From the NCBI GenBank assembly GCA_036250195.1, contig JAVHZZ010000005.1:130845199-130909198 (forward strand): DNA of 64,000 nucleotides. Reading direction: 5' to 3'. Below, one piece after another: positions 34,501 to 47,494 of the stretch. The number at the start of each line of letters is the position of its first letter. Positions within the stretch are counted from its first letter, which is position 1. This stretch comes from Mixophyes australis (taxonomy: Eukaryota; Chordata; Amphibia; Anura; Limnodynastidae). The notes beneath the pieces are model-generated. The model was not told where the DNA came from, did no database searches, and was given only the letters and a program-made list of their open reading frames with translations. Made by a program: the position numbers and the translations under genes.

Positions 34501-36245
34501 TTTGGACGGCAATGAAGAAATGACTATGTTTTGCGATTTCTCCTGCTCAGAAAGACTTAGAAAGTTGATAATTGTGGGCAATGTAAGAAATGTCATGAGA
34601 AACAAGAATTATGTAAAAGAATGGATGCAAGTCATTGTTTCCAAGAGAAAGGGAGACAGGAGTGTAAAAAAGCGTTGTTTTTGGACGCCAATGAAGAAAT
34701 GACTATGTTTTGCGATTTCTCCTGCTCAGAAAGACTTAGAAAGTTGATAATTGTGGGCAATGTAAGAAATGTCATGAGAAACAAGAATTATGTAAAAGAA
34801 TTGATGTAAGTCATTGTTTCCAAGAGAAAGGGAGACCGGAGTGTAAAAAAGCGTTGTTTTTAGACGGCAATGAAGAAATGACTATGTTTTGCGATTTCTC
34901 CTGCTCAGAAAGACTTAGAAAGTTGATAATTGTGGGCAATGTAAGAAATGTCATGAGAAACAAGAATTATGTAAAAGAATTGATGTAAGTCATTGTTTCC
35001 AAGAGAAAGGGAGACAGGAGTGTAAAAAAGCGTATTTTTTGGACGGTAATGAAGAAATGACTATGTTTTGCGATTTCTCCTGCTCAGAAAGACTTAGAAA
35101 GTTGATAATTGTGTAAGAAATGTAAGAAATGTCATGAGAGACAAGAATTATGTAAAAGAATTGCTGTAAGTCATTGTTTCCAAGAGAAAGGGAGACAGGA
35201 GTGTAAAAAAGCGTTGTTTTTGGACGCCAATGAAGAAATGACTGTTTTGCGATTTCTCTTGCTCAGAAAGACTTAGAAAGTTGATAATTGTGGGCAATGT
35301 AAGAAATGTCATGAGAAACAATAATTATGTAAAAGAATTGATGTAAGTCATTGTTTCCAAGAGAAAGGGAGACAGGAGTGTAAAAAAGCGTTGTTTTTGA
35401 ACGGAAATGAAGAAATGACTATGTTTTGCGATTTCTCCTGCTCAGAAAGACTTAGAAAGTTGATAATTGTGGGCAATGTTAGAAATGTCATGAGAAACAA
35501 GAATTATGTAAAAGAATTGATGCAAGTCATTGTTTCCAAGAGAAAGGGAGACAGGAGTGTAAAAAAGCGTTGTTTTTGGACGCCAATGAAGAAATGACTA
35601 TGTTTTGCGATTTCTCCTGCTCAGAAAGACTTAGAAAGTTGATAATTGTGGGCAATGTAAGAAATGTCATGAGAAACAAGAATTATGTAAAAGAATTGAT
35701 GTAAGTCATTGTTTCCAAGAGAAAGGGAGACCGGAGTGTAAAAAAGCGTTGTTTTTAGACGGCAATGAAGAAATGACTATGTTTTGCGATTTCTCCTGCT
35801 CAGAAAGACTTAGAAAGTTGATAATTGTGGGCAATGTAAGAAATGTCATGAGAAACAAGAATTATGTAAAAGAATTGATGTAAGTCATTGTTTCCAAGAG
35901 AAAGGGAGACAGGAGTGTAAAAAAGCGTTGTTTTTGGACGGCAATGAAGAAATGACTATGTTTTGCGATTTCTCCTGCTCAGAAAGACTTAGAAAGTTGA
36001 TAATTGTGGGCAATGTAAGAAATGTCATGAGAAACAATAATTATGTAAAAGAATTGATGTAAGTCATTGTTTCCAAGAGAAAGGGAGACAGGAGTGTAAA
36101 AAAGCGTTGTTTTTGGACGCCAATGAAGAAATGACTATGTTTTGCGATTTCTCCTGCTCAGAAAGACTTAGAAAGTTGATAATTGTGGGCAATGTAAGAA
36201 ATGTCATGAGAAACAAGAATTATGTAAAAGAATTGATGTAAGTCA
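31598..36245 (+). repeat. 26-monomer tandem duplication, copy 2 (4648 bp)
   Basis: Head-to-tail copy of the preceding block. I saw no internal difference at the marks compared. Homology runs to 36224; the last monomer then reads TTATGTAAAAG where copy 1 reads TTATGCAAAAG. Copy 1 and copy 2 differ at their left edge (26824 versus 31472), which brackets the exchange. Such identity suggests a recent event or an assembly duplication. Confidence 0.92.
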
Positions 36246-36782
36246 TTGTTTCCAAGAGAAAGGGAGACCGGAGTGTAAAAAAGCGTTGTTTTTAGACGGC
36301 AATGAAGAAATGACTATGTTTTGCGATTTCTCCTGCTCAGAAAGACTTAGAAAGTTGATAATTGTGGGCAATGTAAGAAATGTCATGAGAAACAAGAATT
36401 ATGTAAAAGAATTGATGTAAGTCATTGTTTCCAAGAGAAAGGGAGACAGGAGTGTAAAAAAGCGTTGTTTTTGGACGGTAATGAAGAAATGACTATGTTT
36501 TGCGATTTCTCCTGCTCAGAAAGACTTAGAAAGTTGATAATTGTGTAAGAAATGTAAGAAATGTCATGAGAAACAAGAATTATGTAAAAGAATTGCTGTA
36601 AGTCATTGTTTCCAAGAGAAAGGGAGACAGGAGTGTAAAAAAGCGTTGTTTTTGGACGCCAATGAAGAAATGACTGTTTTGCGATTTCTCTTGCTCAGAA
36701 AGACTTAGAAAGTTGATAATTGTGGGCAATGTTAGAAATGTCATGAGAAACAAGAATTATGTAAAAGAATTGATGTAAGTCA
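36246..36782 (+). repeat. Monomers R G C7
   Basis: Three monomers, 537 bp: R (36246), a 181-bp G with GGACGGT and GCTG (36425), and C7 (36606). The order is that of the 11-mer, but what follows is an L module, not E. Confidence 0.85.
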
Positions 36783-38208
36783 TTGTTTCCAAGAGAAAGG
36801 GAGACCGGAGTGTAAAAAAGCGTTGTTTTTGGACGGCAATGAAGAAATGACTGTTTTGCGATTTCTCTTGCTCAGAAAGACTTAGAAAGTTGATAATTGT
36901 GGGTAATGTTAGAAATGTCATGAGAAACAAGAATTATGTAAAAGGATTGATGTAAGTCATTGTTTCCAAGAGAAAGAGAGACAGGAGTGTAAAAAAGCGT
37001 TGTTTTTGGACGCCAATGAAGAAATGACTGTTTTGCGATTTCTCTTGCTCAGAAAGACTTAGAAAGTTGATAATTGTGGGCAATGTTAGAAATGTCATGA
37101 GAAACAAGAATTATGTAAAAGAATTGATGTAAGTCATTGTTTCCAAGAGAAAGGGAGACAGGAGTGTAAAAAAGCGTTGTTTTTGGACAGCAATGAAGAA
37201 ATGACTATGTTTTGCGATTTCTCCTGCTCAGAAAGACTTATAAAGTTGATAATTGTGGGCAATGTTAGAAATGTCATGAGAAACAAGAATTATGTAAAAG
37301 AATTGATGTAAGTCATTGTTTCCAAGAGAAAGGGAGACCGGAGTGTAAAAAAGCGTTGTTTTTAGACGGCAATGAAGAAATGACTATGTTTTGCGATTTC
37401 TCCTGCTCAGAAAGACTTAGAAAGTTGATAATTGTGGGCAAGGTTAGAAATGTCATGAGAAACAAGATTTATGTAAAAGAATTGATGTAAGTCATTGTTT
37501 CCAAGAGAAAGGGAGACCGGAGTGTAAAAAAGCGTTGTTTTTGGACGCCAATGAAGAAATGACTATGTTTTGCGATTTCTCCTGCTCAGAAAGACTTAGA
37601 AAGTTGATAATTGTGGGCAATGTAAGAAATGTCATGAGAAACAAGAATTATGTAAAAGAATTGATGTAAGTCATTGTTTCCAAGAGAAAGGGAGACCGGA
37701 GTGTAAAAAAGCGTTGTTTTTGGACGGCAATGAAGAAATGACTATGTTTTGCGATTTCTCCTGCTCAGAAAGACTTAGAAAGTTGATAATTGTGGGCAAT
37801 GTTAGAAATGTCATGAGAAACAAGAATTATGTAAAAGAATTGATGTAAGTCATTGTTTCCAAGAGAAAGGGAGACAGGAGTGTAAAAAAGCGTTGTTTTT
37901 GGACAGCAATGAAGAAATGACTATGTTTTGCGATTTCTCCTGCTCAGAAAGACTTATAAAGTTGATAATTGTGGGCAATGTTAGAAATGTCATGAGAAAC
38001 AAGAATTATGTAAAAGAATTGATGTAAGTCATTGTTTCCAAGAGAAAGGGAGACCGGAGTGTAAAAAAGCGTTGTTTTTAGACGGCAATGAAGAAATGAC
38101 TGTTTTGCGATTTCTCTTGCTCAGAAAGATTTAGAAAGTTGATAATTGTGGGCAATGTTAGAAATGTCATGAGAAACAAGAATTATGTAAAAGAATTGAT
38201 GTAAGTCA
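36783..38208 (+). repeat. Mixed module: 177-mer, L S B Cc P S T
   Basis: Eight monomers, 1426 bp. The first (36783) has GGGTAATG and AAGGATTG. L (36960) has GAAAGAGAG. B (37316) has CAAGGTTAG with GATTTATG. From Cc (37495) onward it follows the end of the 11-mer and leads into a 7-mer, as at 20708-21421. Confidence 0.83.
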
Positions 38209-39459
38209 TTGTTTCCAAGAGAAAGGGAGACAGGAGTGTAAAAAAGCGTTGTTTTTGGACGGCAATGAAGAAATGACTATGTTTTGCGATTTCTCCTGCT
38301 CAGAAAGACTTAGAAAGTTGATAATTGTGGGCAATGTTAGAAATTTCATGAGAAACAAGATTTATGTAAAAGAATTGATGTAAGTCATTGTTTCCAAGAG
38401 AAAGGGAGACAGGAGTGTAAAAAAGCGTTGTTTTTGGACGCCAATGAAGAAATGACTATGTTTTGCGATTTCTCCTGCTCAGAAAGACTTAGAAAGTTGA
38501 TAATTGTGGGCAATGTTAGAAATGTCATGAGAAACAAGAATTATGTAAAAGAATTGATGTAAGTCATTGTTTCCAAGAGAAAGGGAGACCGGAGTGTAAA
38601 AAAGCGTTGTTTTTAGACGGCAATAAAGAAATGACTGTTTTGCGATTTCTCTTGCTCAGAAAGACTTAGAAAGTTGATAATTGTGGGCAATGTTAGAAAT
38701 GTCATGAGAAACAAGAATTATGTAAAAGAATTGATGTAAGTCATTGTTTCCAAGAGAAAGGGAGACAGGAGTGTAAAAAAGCGTTGTTTTTGGACGGCAA
38801 TGAAGAATTGACTATGTTTTGCGATTTCTCCTGCTCAGAAAGACTTAGAAAGTTGATAATTGTGGGCAATGTTAGAAATTTCATGAGAAACAAGATTTAT
38901 GTAAAAGAATTGATGTAAGTCATTGTTTCCAAGAGAAAGGGAGACAGGAGTGTAAAAAAGCGTTGTTTTTGGACGCCAATGAAGAAATGACTATGTTTTG
39001 CGATTTCTCCTGCTCAGAAAGACTTAGAAAGTTGATAATTGTGGGCAATGTAAGAAATGTCATGAGAAACAAGAATTATGTAAAAGAATTGATGTAAGTC
39101 ATTGTTTCCAAGAGAAAGATAGACAGGAGTGTAAAAAAGCGTTGTTTTTGGACGGCAATGAAGAAATGACTATGTTTTGCGATTTCTCCTGCTCAGAAAG
39201 ACTTAGAAAGTTGATAATTGTGGGCAATGTAAGAAATGTCATGAGAAACAAGAATTATGTAAAAGAATTGATGTAAGTCATTGTTTCCAAGAGAAAGGGA
39301 GACAGGAGTGTAAAAAAGCGTTGTTTTTGAACGGCAATGAAGAAATGACTATGTTTTGCGATTTCTCCTGCTCAGAAAGACTTAGAAAGTTGATAATTGT
39401 GGGCAATGTAAGAAATGTCATGAGAAACAAGAATTATGTAAAAGAATTGATGTAAGTCA
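38209..39459 (+). repeat. 7-mer HOR module, copy 6, altered
   Basis: F Ct K F Ca, then a GGACGGC/A130 monomer with GAAAGATAGAC (39102) in place of N, then an A monomer with A130 (39281); 1251 bp. It shares the GAATTGACT change (38808) with the copy at 21422, an offset of 16787 bp. It is the only 7-mer to the right of 23 kb. Confidence 0.84.
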
Positions 39460-39998
39460 TTGTTTCCAAGAGAAAGGGAGACAGGAGTGTAAAAAAGCGT
39501 TGTTTTTGGACGCCAATGAAGAAATGACTATGTTTTGCGATTTCTCCTGCTCAGAAAGACTTAGAAAGTTGATAATTGTGGGCAATGTAAGAAATGTCAT
39601 GAGAAACAAGAATTATGTAAAAGAATTGATGTAAGTCATTGTTTCCAAGAGAAAGGGAGACCGGAGTGTAAAAAAGCGTTGTTTTTAGACGGCAATGAAG
39701 AAATGACTATGTTTTGCGATTTCTCCTGCTCAGAAAGACTTAGAAAGTTGATAATTGTGGGCAATGTAAGAAATGTCATGAGAAACAAGAATTATGTAAA
39801 AGAATTGATGTAAGTCATTGTTTCCAAGAGAAAGGGAGACAGGAGTGTAAAAAAGCGTTGTTTTTGGACGGTAATGAAGAAATGACTATGTTTTGCGATT
39901 TCTCCTGCTCAGAAAGACTTAGAAAGTTGATAATTGTGTAAGAAATGTAAGAAATGTCATGAGAAACAAGAATTATGTAAAAGAATTGCTGTAAGTCA
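39460..39998 (+). repeat. Monomers Ca R G
   Basis: Three monomers, 539 bp, with the G junction at 39936. The corresponding left copy at 22673-23032 lacks Ca, which shifts the offset between the two regions from 16787 to 16966 bp. Confidence 0.85.
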
Positions 39999-41600
39999 TT
40001 GTTTCCAAGAGAAAGGGAGACAGGAGTGTAAAAAAGCGTTGTTTTTGGACGCCAATGAAGAAATGACTGTTTTGCGATTTCTCTTGCTCAGAAAGACTTA
40101 GAAAGTTGATAATTGTGGGCAATGTTAGAAATGTCATGAGAAACAAGAATTATGTAAAAGAATTGATGTAAGTCATTGTTTCCAAGAGAAAGGGAGACAG
40201 GAGGTAAAAAAGCGTTGTTTTTGGACGGCAATGAAGAAATGACTCTTTTGCGATTTCTCTTGCTCAGAAAGACTTGGAAAGTTGATAATTGTGGGCATCG
40301 TTAGAAATGTCATGAGAAACAAGAATTATGTAAAAGAATTGATGTAAGTCATTGTTTCCAAGAGAAAGGGAGACCGGAGTGTAAAAAAGCGTTGTTTTTG
40401 GACGCCAATGAAGAAATGACTATGTTTTGCGATTTCTCTTGCTCAGAAAGACTTAGAAAGTTGATAATTGTGGGCAATGTTAGAAATGTCATGAGAAACA
40501 AGAATTAAGTAAAAGAATTGATGTAAGTCATTGTTTCCAAGAGAAAGGGAGACAGGAGTGTAAAAAAGCGTTGTTTTTGGACGGCAATGAAGAAATGACT
40601 GTTTTACGATTTCTCTTGCTCAGAAAGACTTAGAAAGTTGATAATTGTGGGCAATGTTAGAAATGTCATGAGAAACAAGAATTATGTAAAAGGATTGATG
40701 TAAGTCATTGTTTCCAAGAGAAAGAGAGACAGGAGTGTAAAAAAGCGTTGTTTTTGGACGCCAATGAAGAAATGACTGTTTTGCGATTTCTCTTGCTCAG
40801 AAAGACTTAGAAAGTTGATAATTGTGGGCAATGTTAGAAATGTCATGAGAAACAAGAATTATGTAAAAGAATTGATGTAAGTCATTGTTTCCAAGAGAAA
40901 GGGAGACAGGAGTGTAAAAAAGCGTTGTTTTTGGACAGCAATGAAGAAATGACTATGTTTTGCGATTTCTCCTGCTCAGAAAGACTTATAAAGTTGATAA
41001 TTGTGGGCAATGTTAGAAATGTCATGAGAAACAAGAATTATGTAAAAGAATTGATGTAAGTCATTGTTTCCAAGAGAAAGGGAGACCGGAGTGTAAAAAA
41101 GCGTTGTTTTTAGACGGCAATGAAGAAATGACTATGTTTTGCGATTTCTCCTGCTCAGAAAGACTTAGAAAGTTGATAATTGTGGGCAAGGTTAGAAATG
41201 TCATGAGAAACAAGATTTATGTAAAAGAATTGATGTAAGTCATTGTTTCCAAGAGAAAGGGAGACCGGAGTGTAAAAAAGCGTTGTTTTTGGACGGCAAT
41301 GAAGAAATGACTATGTTTTGCGATTTCTCCTGCTCAGAAAGACTTAGAAAGTTGATAATTGTGGGCAATGTAAGAAATGTCATGAGAAACAAGAATTATG
41401 TAAAAGAATTGATGTAAGTCATTGTTTCCAAGAGAAAGGGAGACAGGAGTGTAAAAAAGCGTTGTTTTTGGACGGTAATGAAGAAATGACTATGTTTTGC
41501 GATTTCTCCTGCTCAGAAAGAGTTAGAAAGTTGATAATTGTGGGCAATGTAAGAAATGTCATGAGAAACAAGAATTATGTAAAAGAATTGCTGTAAGTCA
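39999..41600 (+). repeat. H-type module, 9 monomers, copy 2
   Basis: C7 H Q V L S B, a P-like monomer and G', 1602 bp. It matches 23033-24814 with its private marks (CTCTTTTGCG and GGGCATCG in H, AATTAAG in Q, TTTTACG in V) but lacks the second Q. Q here has six A instead of seven. Confidence 0.85.
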
Positions 41601-43200
41601 TTGTTTCCAAGAGAAAGGGAGACAGGAGTGTAAAAAAGTGTTGTTTTTGGACGCCAATGAAGAAATGACTGTTTTGCGATTTCTCTTGCTCAGAAAGACT
41701 TAGAAAGTTGATAATTGTGGGCAATGTTAGAAATGTCATGAGAAACAAGAATTATGTAAAAGAATTGATGTAAGTCATTGTTTCCAAGAGAAAGGGAGAC
41801 AGGAGGTAAAAAAGCGTTGTTTTTGGACGGCAATGAAGAAATGACTGTTTTGCGATTTCTCTTGCTCAGAAAGACTTGGAAAGTTGATAATTGTGGGCAT
41901 CGTTAGAAATGTCATGAGAAACAAGAATTATGTAAAAGAATTGATGTAAGTCATTGTTTCCAAGAGAAAGGGAGACCGGAGTGTAAAAAAGCGTTGTTTT
42001 TGGACGCCAATGAAGAAATGACTATGTTTTGCGATTTCTCTTGCTCAGAAAAACTTAGAAAGTTGATAATTGTGGGCAATGTTAGAAATGTCATGAGAAA
42101 CAAGAATTATGTAAAAGAATTGATGTAAGTCATTGTTTCCAAGAGAAAGGGAGACAGGAGTGTAAAAAAGCGTTGTTTTTGGACGGCAATGAAGAAATGA
42201 CTGTTTTACGATTTCTCTTGCTCAGAAAGACTTAGAAAGTTGATAATTGTGGGCAATGTTAGAAATGTCATGAGAAACAAGAATTATGTAAAAGAATTGA
42301 TGTAAGTCATTGTTTCCAAGAGAAAGGGAGACCGGAGTGTAAAAAAGCGTTGTTTTTGGACGGCAATGAAGAAATGACTGTTTTGCGATTTCTCTTGCTC
42401 AGAAAGACTTAGAAAGTTGATAATTGTGGGCAATGTTAGAAATGTCATGAGAAACAAGAATTATGTAAAAGGATTGATGTAAGTCATTGTTTCCAAGAGA
42501 AAGAGAGACAGGAGTGTAAAAAAGCGTTGTTTTTGGACGCCAATGTAGAAATGACTGTTTTGCGATTTCTCTTGCTCAGAAAGACTTAGAAAGTTGATAA
42601 TTGTGGGCAATATTAGAAATGTCATGAGAAACAAGAATTATGTAAAAGAATTGATGTAAGTCATTGTTTCCAAAAGAAAGGGAGACAGGAGTGTAAAAAA
42701 GCGTTGTTTTTGGACGCCAATGAAGAAATGACTATGTTTTGCGATTTCTCCTGCTCAGAAAGACTTAGAAAGTTGATAATTGTGGGCAATGTAAGAAATG
42801 TCATGAGAAACAAGAATTATGTAAAAGAATTGATGTAAGTCATTGTTTCCAAGAGAAAGGGAGACAGGAGTGTAAAAAAGCGTTGTTTTTGGACGGCAAT
42901 GAAGAAATGACTATGTTTTGCGATTTCTCCTGCTCAGAAAGACATAGAAAGTTGATAATTGTGGGCAATGTAAGAAATGTCATGAGAAACAAGAATTATG
43001 TAAAAGAATTGATGTAAGTCATTGTTTCCAAGAGAAAAGGAGACAGGAGTGTAAAAAAGCGTTGTTTTTGGACGGCAATGAAGAAATGACTATGTTTTGC
43101 GATTTCTCCTGCTCAGAAAGACATAGAAAGTTGATAATTGTGGGCAATGTTAGAAATGTCATGAGAAACAAGAATTATGTAAAAGAATTGATGTAAGTCA
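41601..43200 (+). repeat. H-type module followed by plain and J monomers
   Basis: C7 (AAGTGTTG), H (41778), Q (AAAACTT), V, a C24 177-mer, L (42487, with AATGTAGAAATG and AATATTAG), a C54 monomer with CCAAAAG (42664), then two monomers with GACATAGAAAG (42843, 43022); the second is also J. The C54/CCAAAAG monomer looks like a B/Ca fusion relative to 26234-26591. Confidence 0.82.
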
Positions 43201-46200
43201 TTGTTTCCAAGAGAAAGGGAGACCGGAGTGTAAAAAAGCGTTGTTTTTGGACGGCAATGAAGAAATGACTATGTTTTGCGATTTCTCCTGCTCAGAAAGA
43301 CTTAGAAAGTTGATAATTGTGGGCAATGTTAGAAATGTCATGAGAAACAAGAATTATGTAAAAGAATTGATGTAAGTCATTGTTTCCAAGAGAAAGGGAG
43401 ACAGGAGTGTAAAAAAGCGTTGTTTTTGGACGGCAATGAAGAAATGACTATGTTTTGCGATTTCTCTTGCTCAGAAAGACTTAGAAAGTTGATAATTGTG
43501 GGCAATGTTAGAAATGTCATGAGAAACAAGAATTATGTAAAAGAATTGATGTAAGTCATTGTTTCCAAGAGAAAGGGAGACAGGAGTGTAAAAAAGCGTT
43601 GTTTTTGGACAGCAATGAAGAAATTACTATGTTTTGCGATTTCTCCTGCTCAGAAAGACTTATAAAGTTGATAATTGTGGGCAATGTTAGAAATGTCATG
43701 AGAAACAAGAATTATGTAAAAGAATTGATGTAAGTCATTGTTTCCAAGAGAAAGGGAGACGGGAGTGTAAAAAAGCGTTGTTTTTAGACGGCAATGAAGA
43801 AATGACTGTTTTGCGATTTCTCTTGCTCAGAAACCCTTAGAAAGTTGATAATTGTGGGCAATGTTAGAAATGTCATGAGAAACAAGAATTATGTAAAAGA
43901 ATTGATGTAAGTCATTGTTTCCAAGAGAAAGGGAGACAGGAGTGTAAAAAAGCGTTGTTTTTGGACGGCAATGAAGAAATGACTATGTTTTGCGATTTCT
44001 CCTGCTCAGAAAGACTTAGAAAGTTGATAATTGTGGGCAATGTTAGAAATTTCATGAGAAACAAGATTTATGTAAAAGAATTGATGTAAGTCATTGTTTC
44101 CAAGAGAAAGGGAGACAGGAGTGTAAAAAAGCGTTGTTTTTGGACGCCAATGAAGAAATGACTATGTTTTGCGATTTCTCCTGCTCAGAAAGACTTAGAA
44201 AGTTGATAATTGTGGGCAATGTAAGAAATGTCATGAGAAACAAGAATTATGTAAAAGAATTGATGTAAGTCATTGTTTCCAAGAGAAAGGGAGACAGGAG
44301 TGTAAAAAAGCGTTGTTTTTGGACGGCAATGAAGAAATGACTATGTTTTGCGATTTCTCCTGCTCAGAAAGACTTAGAAAGTTGATAATTGTGGGCAATG
44401 TAAGAAATGTCATGAGAAACAATAATTATGTAAAAGAATTGATGTAAGTCATTGTTTCCAAGAGAAAGGGAGACAGGAGTGTAAAAAAGCGTTGTTTTTG
44501 AACAGCAATGAAGAAATGACTATGTTTTGCGATTTCTCCTGCTCAGAAAGACTTAGAAAGTTGATAATTGTGGGCAATGTTAGAAATGTCATGAGAAACA
44601 AGAATTATCTAAAAGAATTGATGTAAGTCATTGTTTCCAAGAGAAAGGGAGACCGGAGTGTAAAAAAGCGTTGTTTTTAGACGGCAATAAAGAAATGACT
44701 GTTTTGCGATTTCTCTTGCTCAGAAAGACTTAGAAAGTTGATAATTGTGGGCAATGTTAGAAATGTCATGAGAAACAAGAATTATGTAAAAGAATTGATG
44801 TAAGTCATTGTTTCCAAGAGAAAGGGAGACAGGAGTGTAAAAAAGCGTTGTTTTTGGACGGCAATGAAGAAATGACTATGTTTTGCGATTTCTCCTGCTC
44901 AGAAAGACTTAGAAAGTTGATAATTGTGGGCAATGTTAGAAATTTCATGAGAAACAAGATTTATGTAAAAGAATTGATGTAAGTCATTGTTTCCAAGAGA
45001 AAGGGAGACAGGAGTGTAAAAAAGCGTTGTTTTTGGACGCCAATGAAGAAATGACTATGTTTTGCGATTTCTCCTGCTCAGAAAGACTTAGAAAGTTGAT
45101 AATTGTGGGCAATGTAAGAAATGTCATGAGAAACAAGAATTATGTAAAAGAATTGATGTAAGTCATTGTTTCCAAGAGAAAGGGAGACAGGAGTGTAAAA
45201 AAGCGTTGTTTTTGGACGGCAATGAAGAAATGACTATGTTTTGCGATTTCTCCTGCTCAGAAAGACTTAGAAAGTTGATAATTGTGGGCAATGTAAGAAA
45301 TGTCATGAGAAACAAGAATTATGTAAAAGAATGGATGCAAGTCATTGTTTCCAAGAGAAAGGGAGACAGGAGTGTAAAAAAGCGTTGTTTTTGGACGCCA
45401 ATGAAGAAATGACTATGTTTTGCGATTTCTCCTGCTCAGAAAGACTTAGAAAGTTGATAATTGTGGGCAATGTAAGAAATGTCATGAGAAACAAGAATTA
45501 TGTAAAAGAATTGATGTAAGTCATTGTTTCCAAGAGAAAGGGAGACCGGAGTGTAAAAAAGCGTTGTTTTTAGACGGCAATGAAGAAATGACTATGTTTT
45601 GCGATTTCTCCTGCTCAGAAAGACTTAGAAAGTTGATAATTGTGGGCAATGTAAGAAATGTCATGAGAAACAAGAATTATGTAAAAGAATTGATGTAAGT
45701 CATTGTTTCCAAGAGAAAGGGAGACAGGAGTGTAAAAAAGCGTATTTTTTGGACGGTAATGAAGAAATGACTATGTTTTGCGATTTCTCCTGCTCAGAAA
45801 GACTTAGAAAGTTGATAATTGTGTAAGAAATGTAAGAAATGTCATGAGAGACAAGAATTATGTAAAAGAATTGCTGTAAGTCATTGTTTCCAAGAGAAAG
45901 GGAGACAGGAGTGTAAAAAAGCGTTGTTTTTGGACGCCAATGAAGAAATGACTGTTTTGCGATTTCTCTTGCTCAGAAAGACTTAGAAAGTTTATAATTG
46001 TGGGCAATGTAAGAAATGTCATGAGAAACAATAATTATGTAAAAGAATTGATGTAAGTCATTGTTTCCAAGAGAAAGGGAGACAGGAGTGTAAAAAAGCG
46101 TTGTTTTTGAACGGAAATGAAGAAATGACTATGTTTTGCGATTTCTCCTGCTCAGAAAGACTTAGAAAGTTGATAATTGTGGGCAATGTTAGAAATGTCA

Positions 46201-47494
46201 TGAGAAACAAGAATTATGTAAAAGAATTGATGCAAGTCATTGTTTCCAAGAGAAAGGGAGACAGGAGTGTAAAAAAGCGTTGTTTTTGGACGCCAATGAA
46301 GAAATGACTATGTTTTGCGATTTCTCCTGCTCAGAAAGACTTAGAAAGTTGATAATTGTGGGCAATGTAAGAAATGTCATGAGAAACAAGAATTATGTAA
46401 AAGAATTGATGTAAGTCATTGTTTCCAAGAGAAAGGGAGACCGGAGTGTAAAAAAGCGTTGTTTTTAGACGGCAATGAAGAAATGACTATGTTTTGCGAT
46501 TTCTCCTGCTCAGAAAGACTTAGAAAGTTGATAATTGTGGGCAATGTAAGAAATGTCATGAGAAACAAGAATTATGTAAAAGAATTGATGTAAGTCATTG
46601 TTTCCAAGAGAAAGGGAGACAGGAGTGTAAAAAAGCGTTGTTTTTGGACGGCAATGAAGAAATGACTATGTTTTGCGATTTCTCCTGCTCAGAAAGACTT
46701 AGAAAGTTGATAATTGTGGGCAATGTAAGAAATGTCATGAGAAACAATAATTATGTAAAAGAATTGATGTAAGTCATTGTTTCCAAGAGAAAGGGAGACA
46801 GGAGTGTAAAAAAGCGTTGTTTTTGAACGGAAATGAAGAAATGACTATGTTTTGCGATTTCTCCTGCTCAGAAAGACTTAGAAAGTTGATAATTGTGGGC
46901 AATGTTAGAAATGTCATGAGAAACAAGAATTATGTAAAAGAATTGATGCAAGTCATTGTTTCCAAGAGAAAGGGAGACAGGAGTGTAAAAAAGCGTTGTT
47001 TTTGGACGCCAATGAAGAAATGACTATGTTTTGCGATTTCTCCTGCTCAGAAAGACTTAGAAAGTTGATAATTGTGGGCAATGTAAGAAATGTCATGAGA
47101 AACAAGAATTATGTAAAAGAATTGATGTAAGTCATTGTTTCCAAGAGAAAGGGAGACCGGAGTGTAAAAAAGCGTTGTTTTTAGACGGCAATGAAGAAAT
47201 GACTATGTTTTGCGATTTCTCCTGCTCAGAAAGACTTAGAAAGTTGATAATTGTGGGCAATGTAAGAAATGTCATGAGAAACAAGAATTATGTAAAAGAA
47301 TTGATGTAAGTCATTGTTTCCAAGAGAAAGGGAGACAGGAGTGTAAAAAAGCGTATTTTTTGGACGGTAATGAAGAAATGACTATGTTTTGCGATTTCTC
47401 CTGCTCAGAAAGACTTAGAAAGTTGATAATTGTGTAAGAAATGTAAGAAATGTCATGAGAGACAAGAATTATGTAAAAGAATTGCTGTAAGTCA
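43201..47494 (+). repeat. Large HOR block, copy A, part 1
   Basis: P U S Tg F Ca N A' K F Ca W Ca R G2, C7/N hybrid, A3 Ca R N, A3 Ca R G2. It follows the block at 27127 at an offset of 16074 bp up to W, then 15358 bp, because the 716-bp A' F Ca W insertion is absent here. A3 Ca R N (46061-46776) is followed by a second A3 Ca R, a local 716-bp repeat. Private marks are GAAATTAC in S (43559) and AAACCCTTAG in Tg (43738). Most of the block recurs at 57.8-61.0 kb. Confidence 0.88.
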
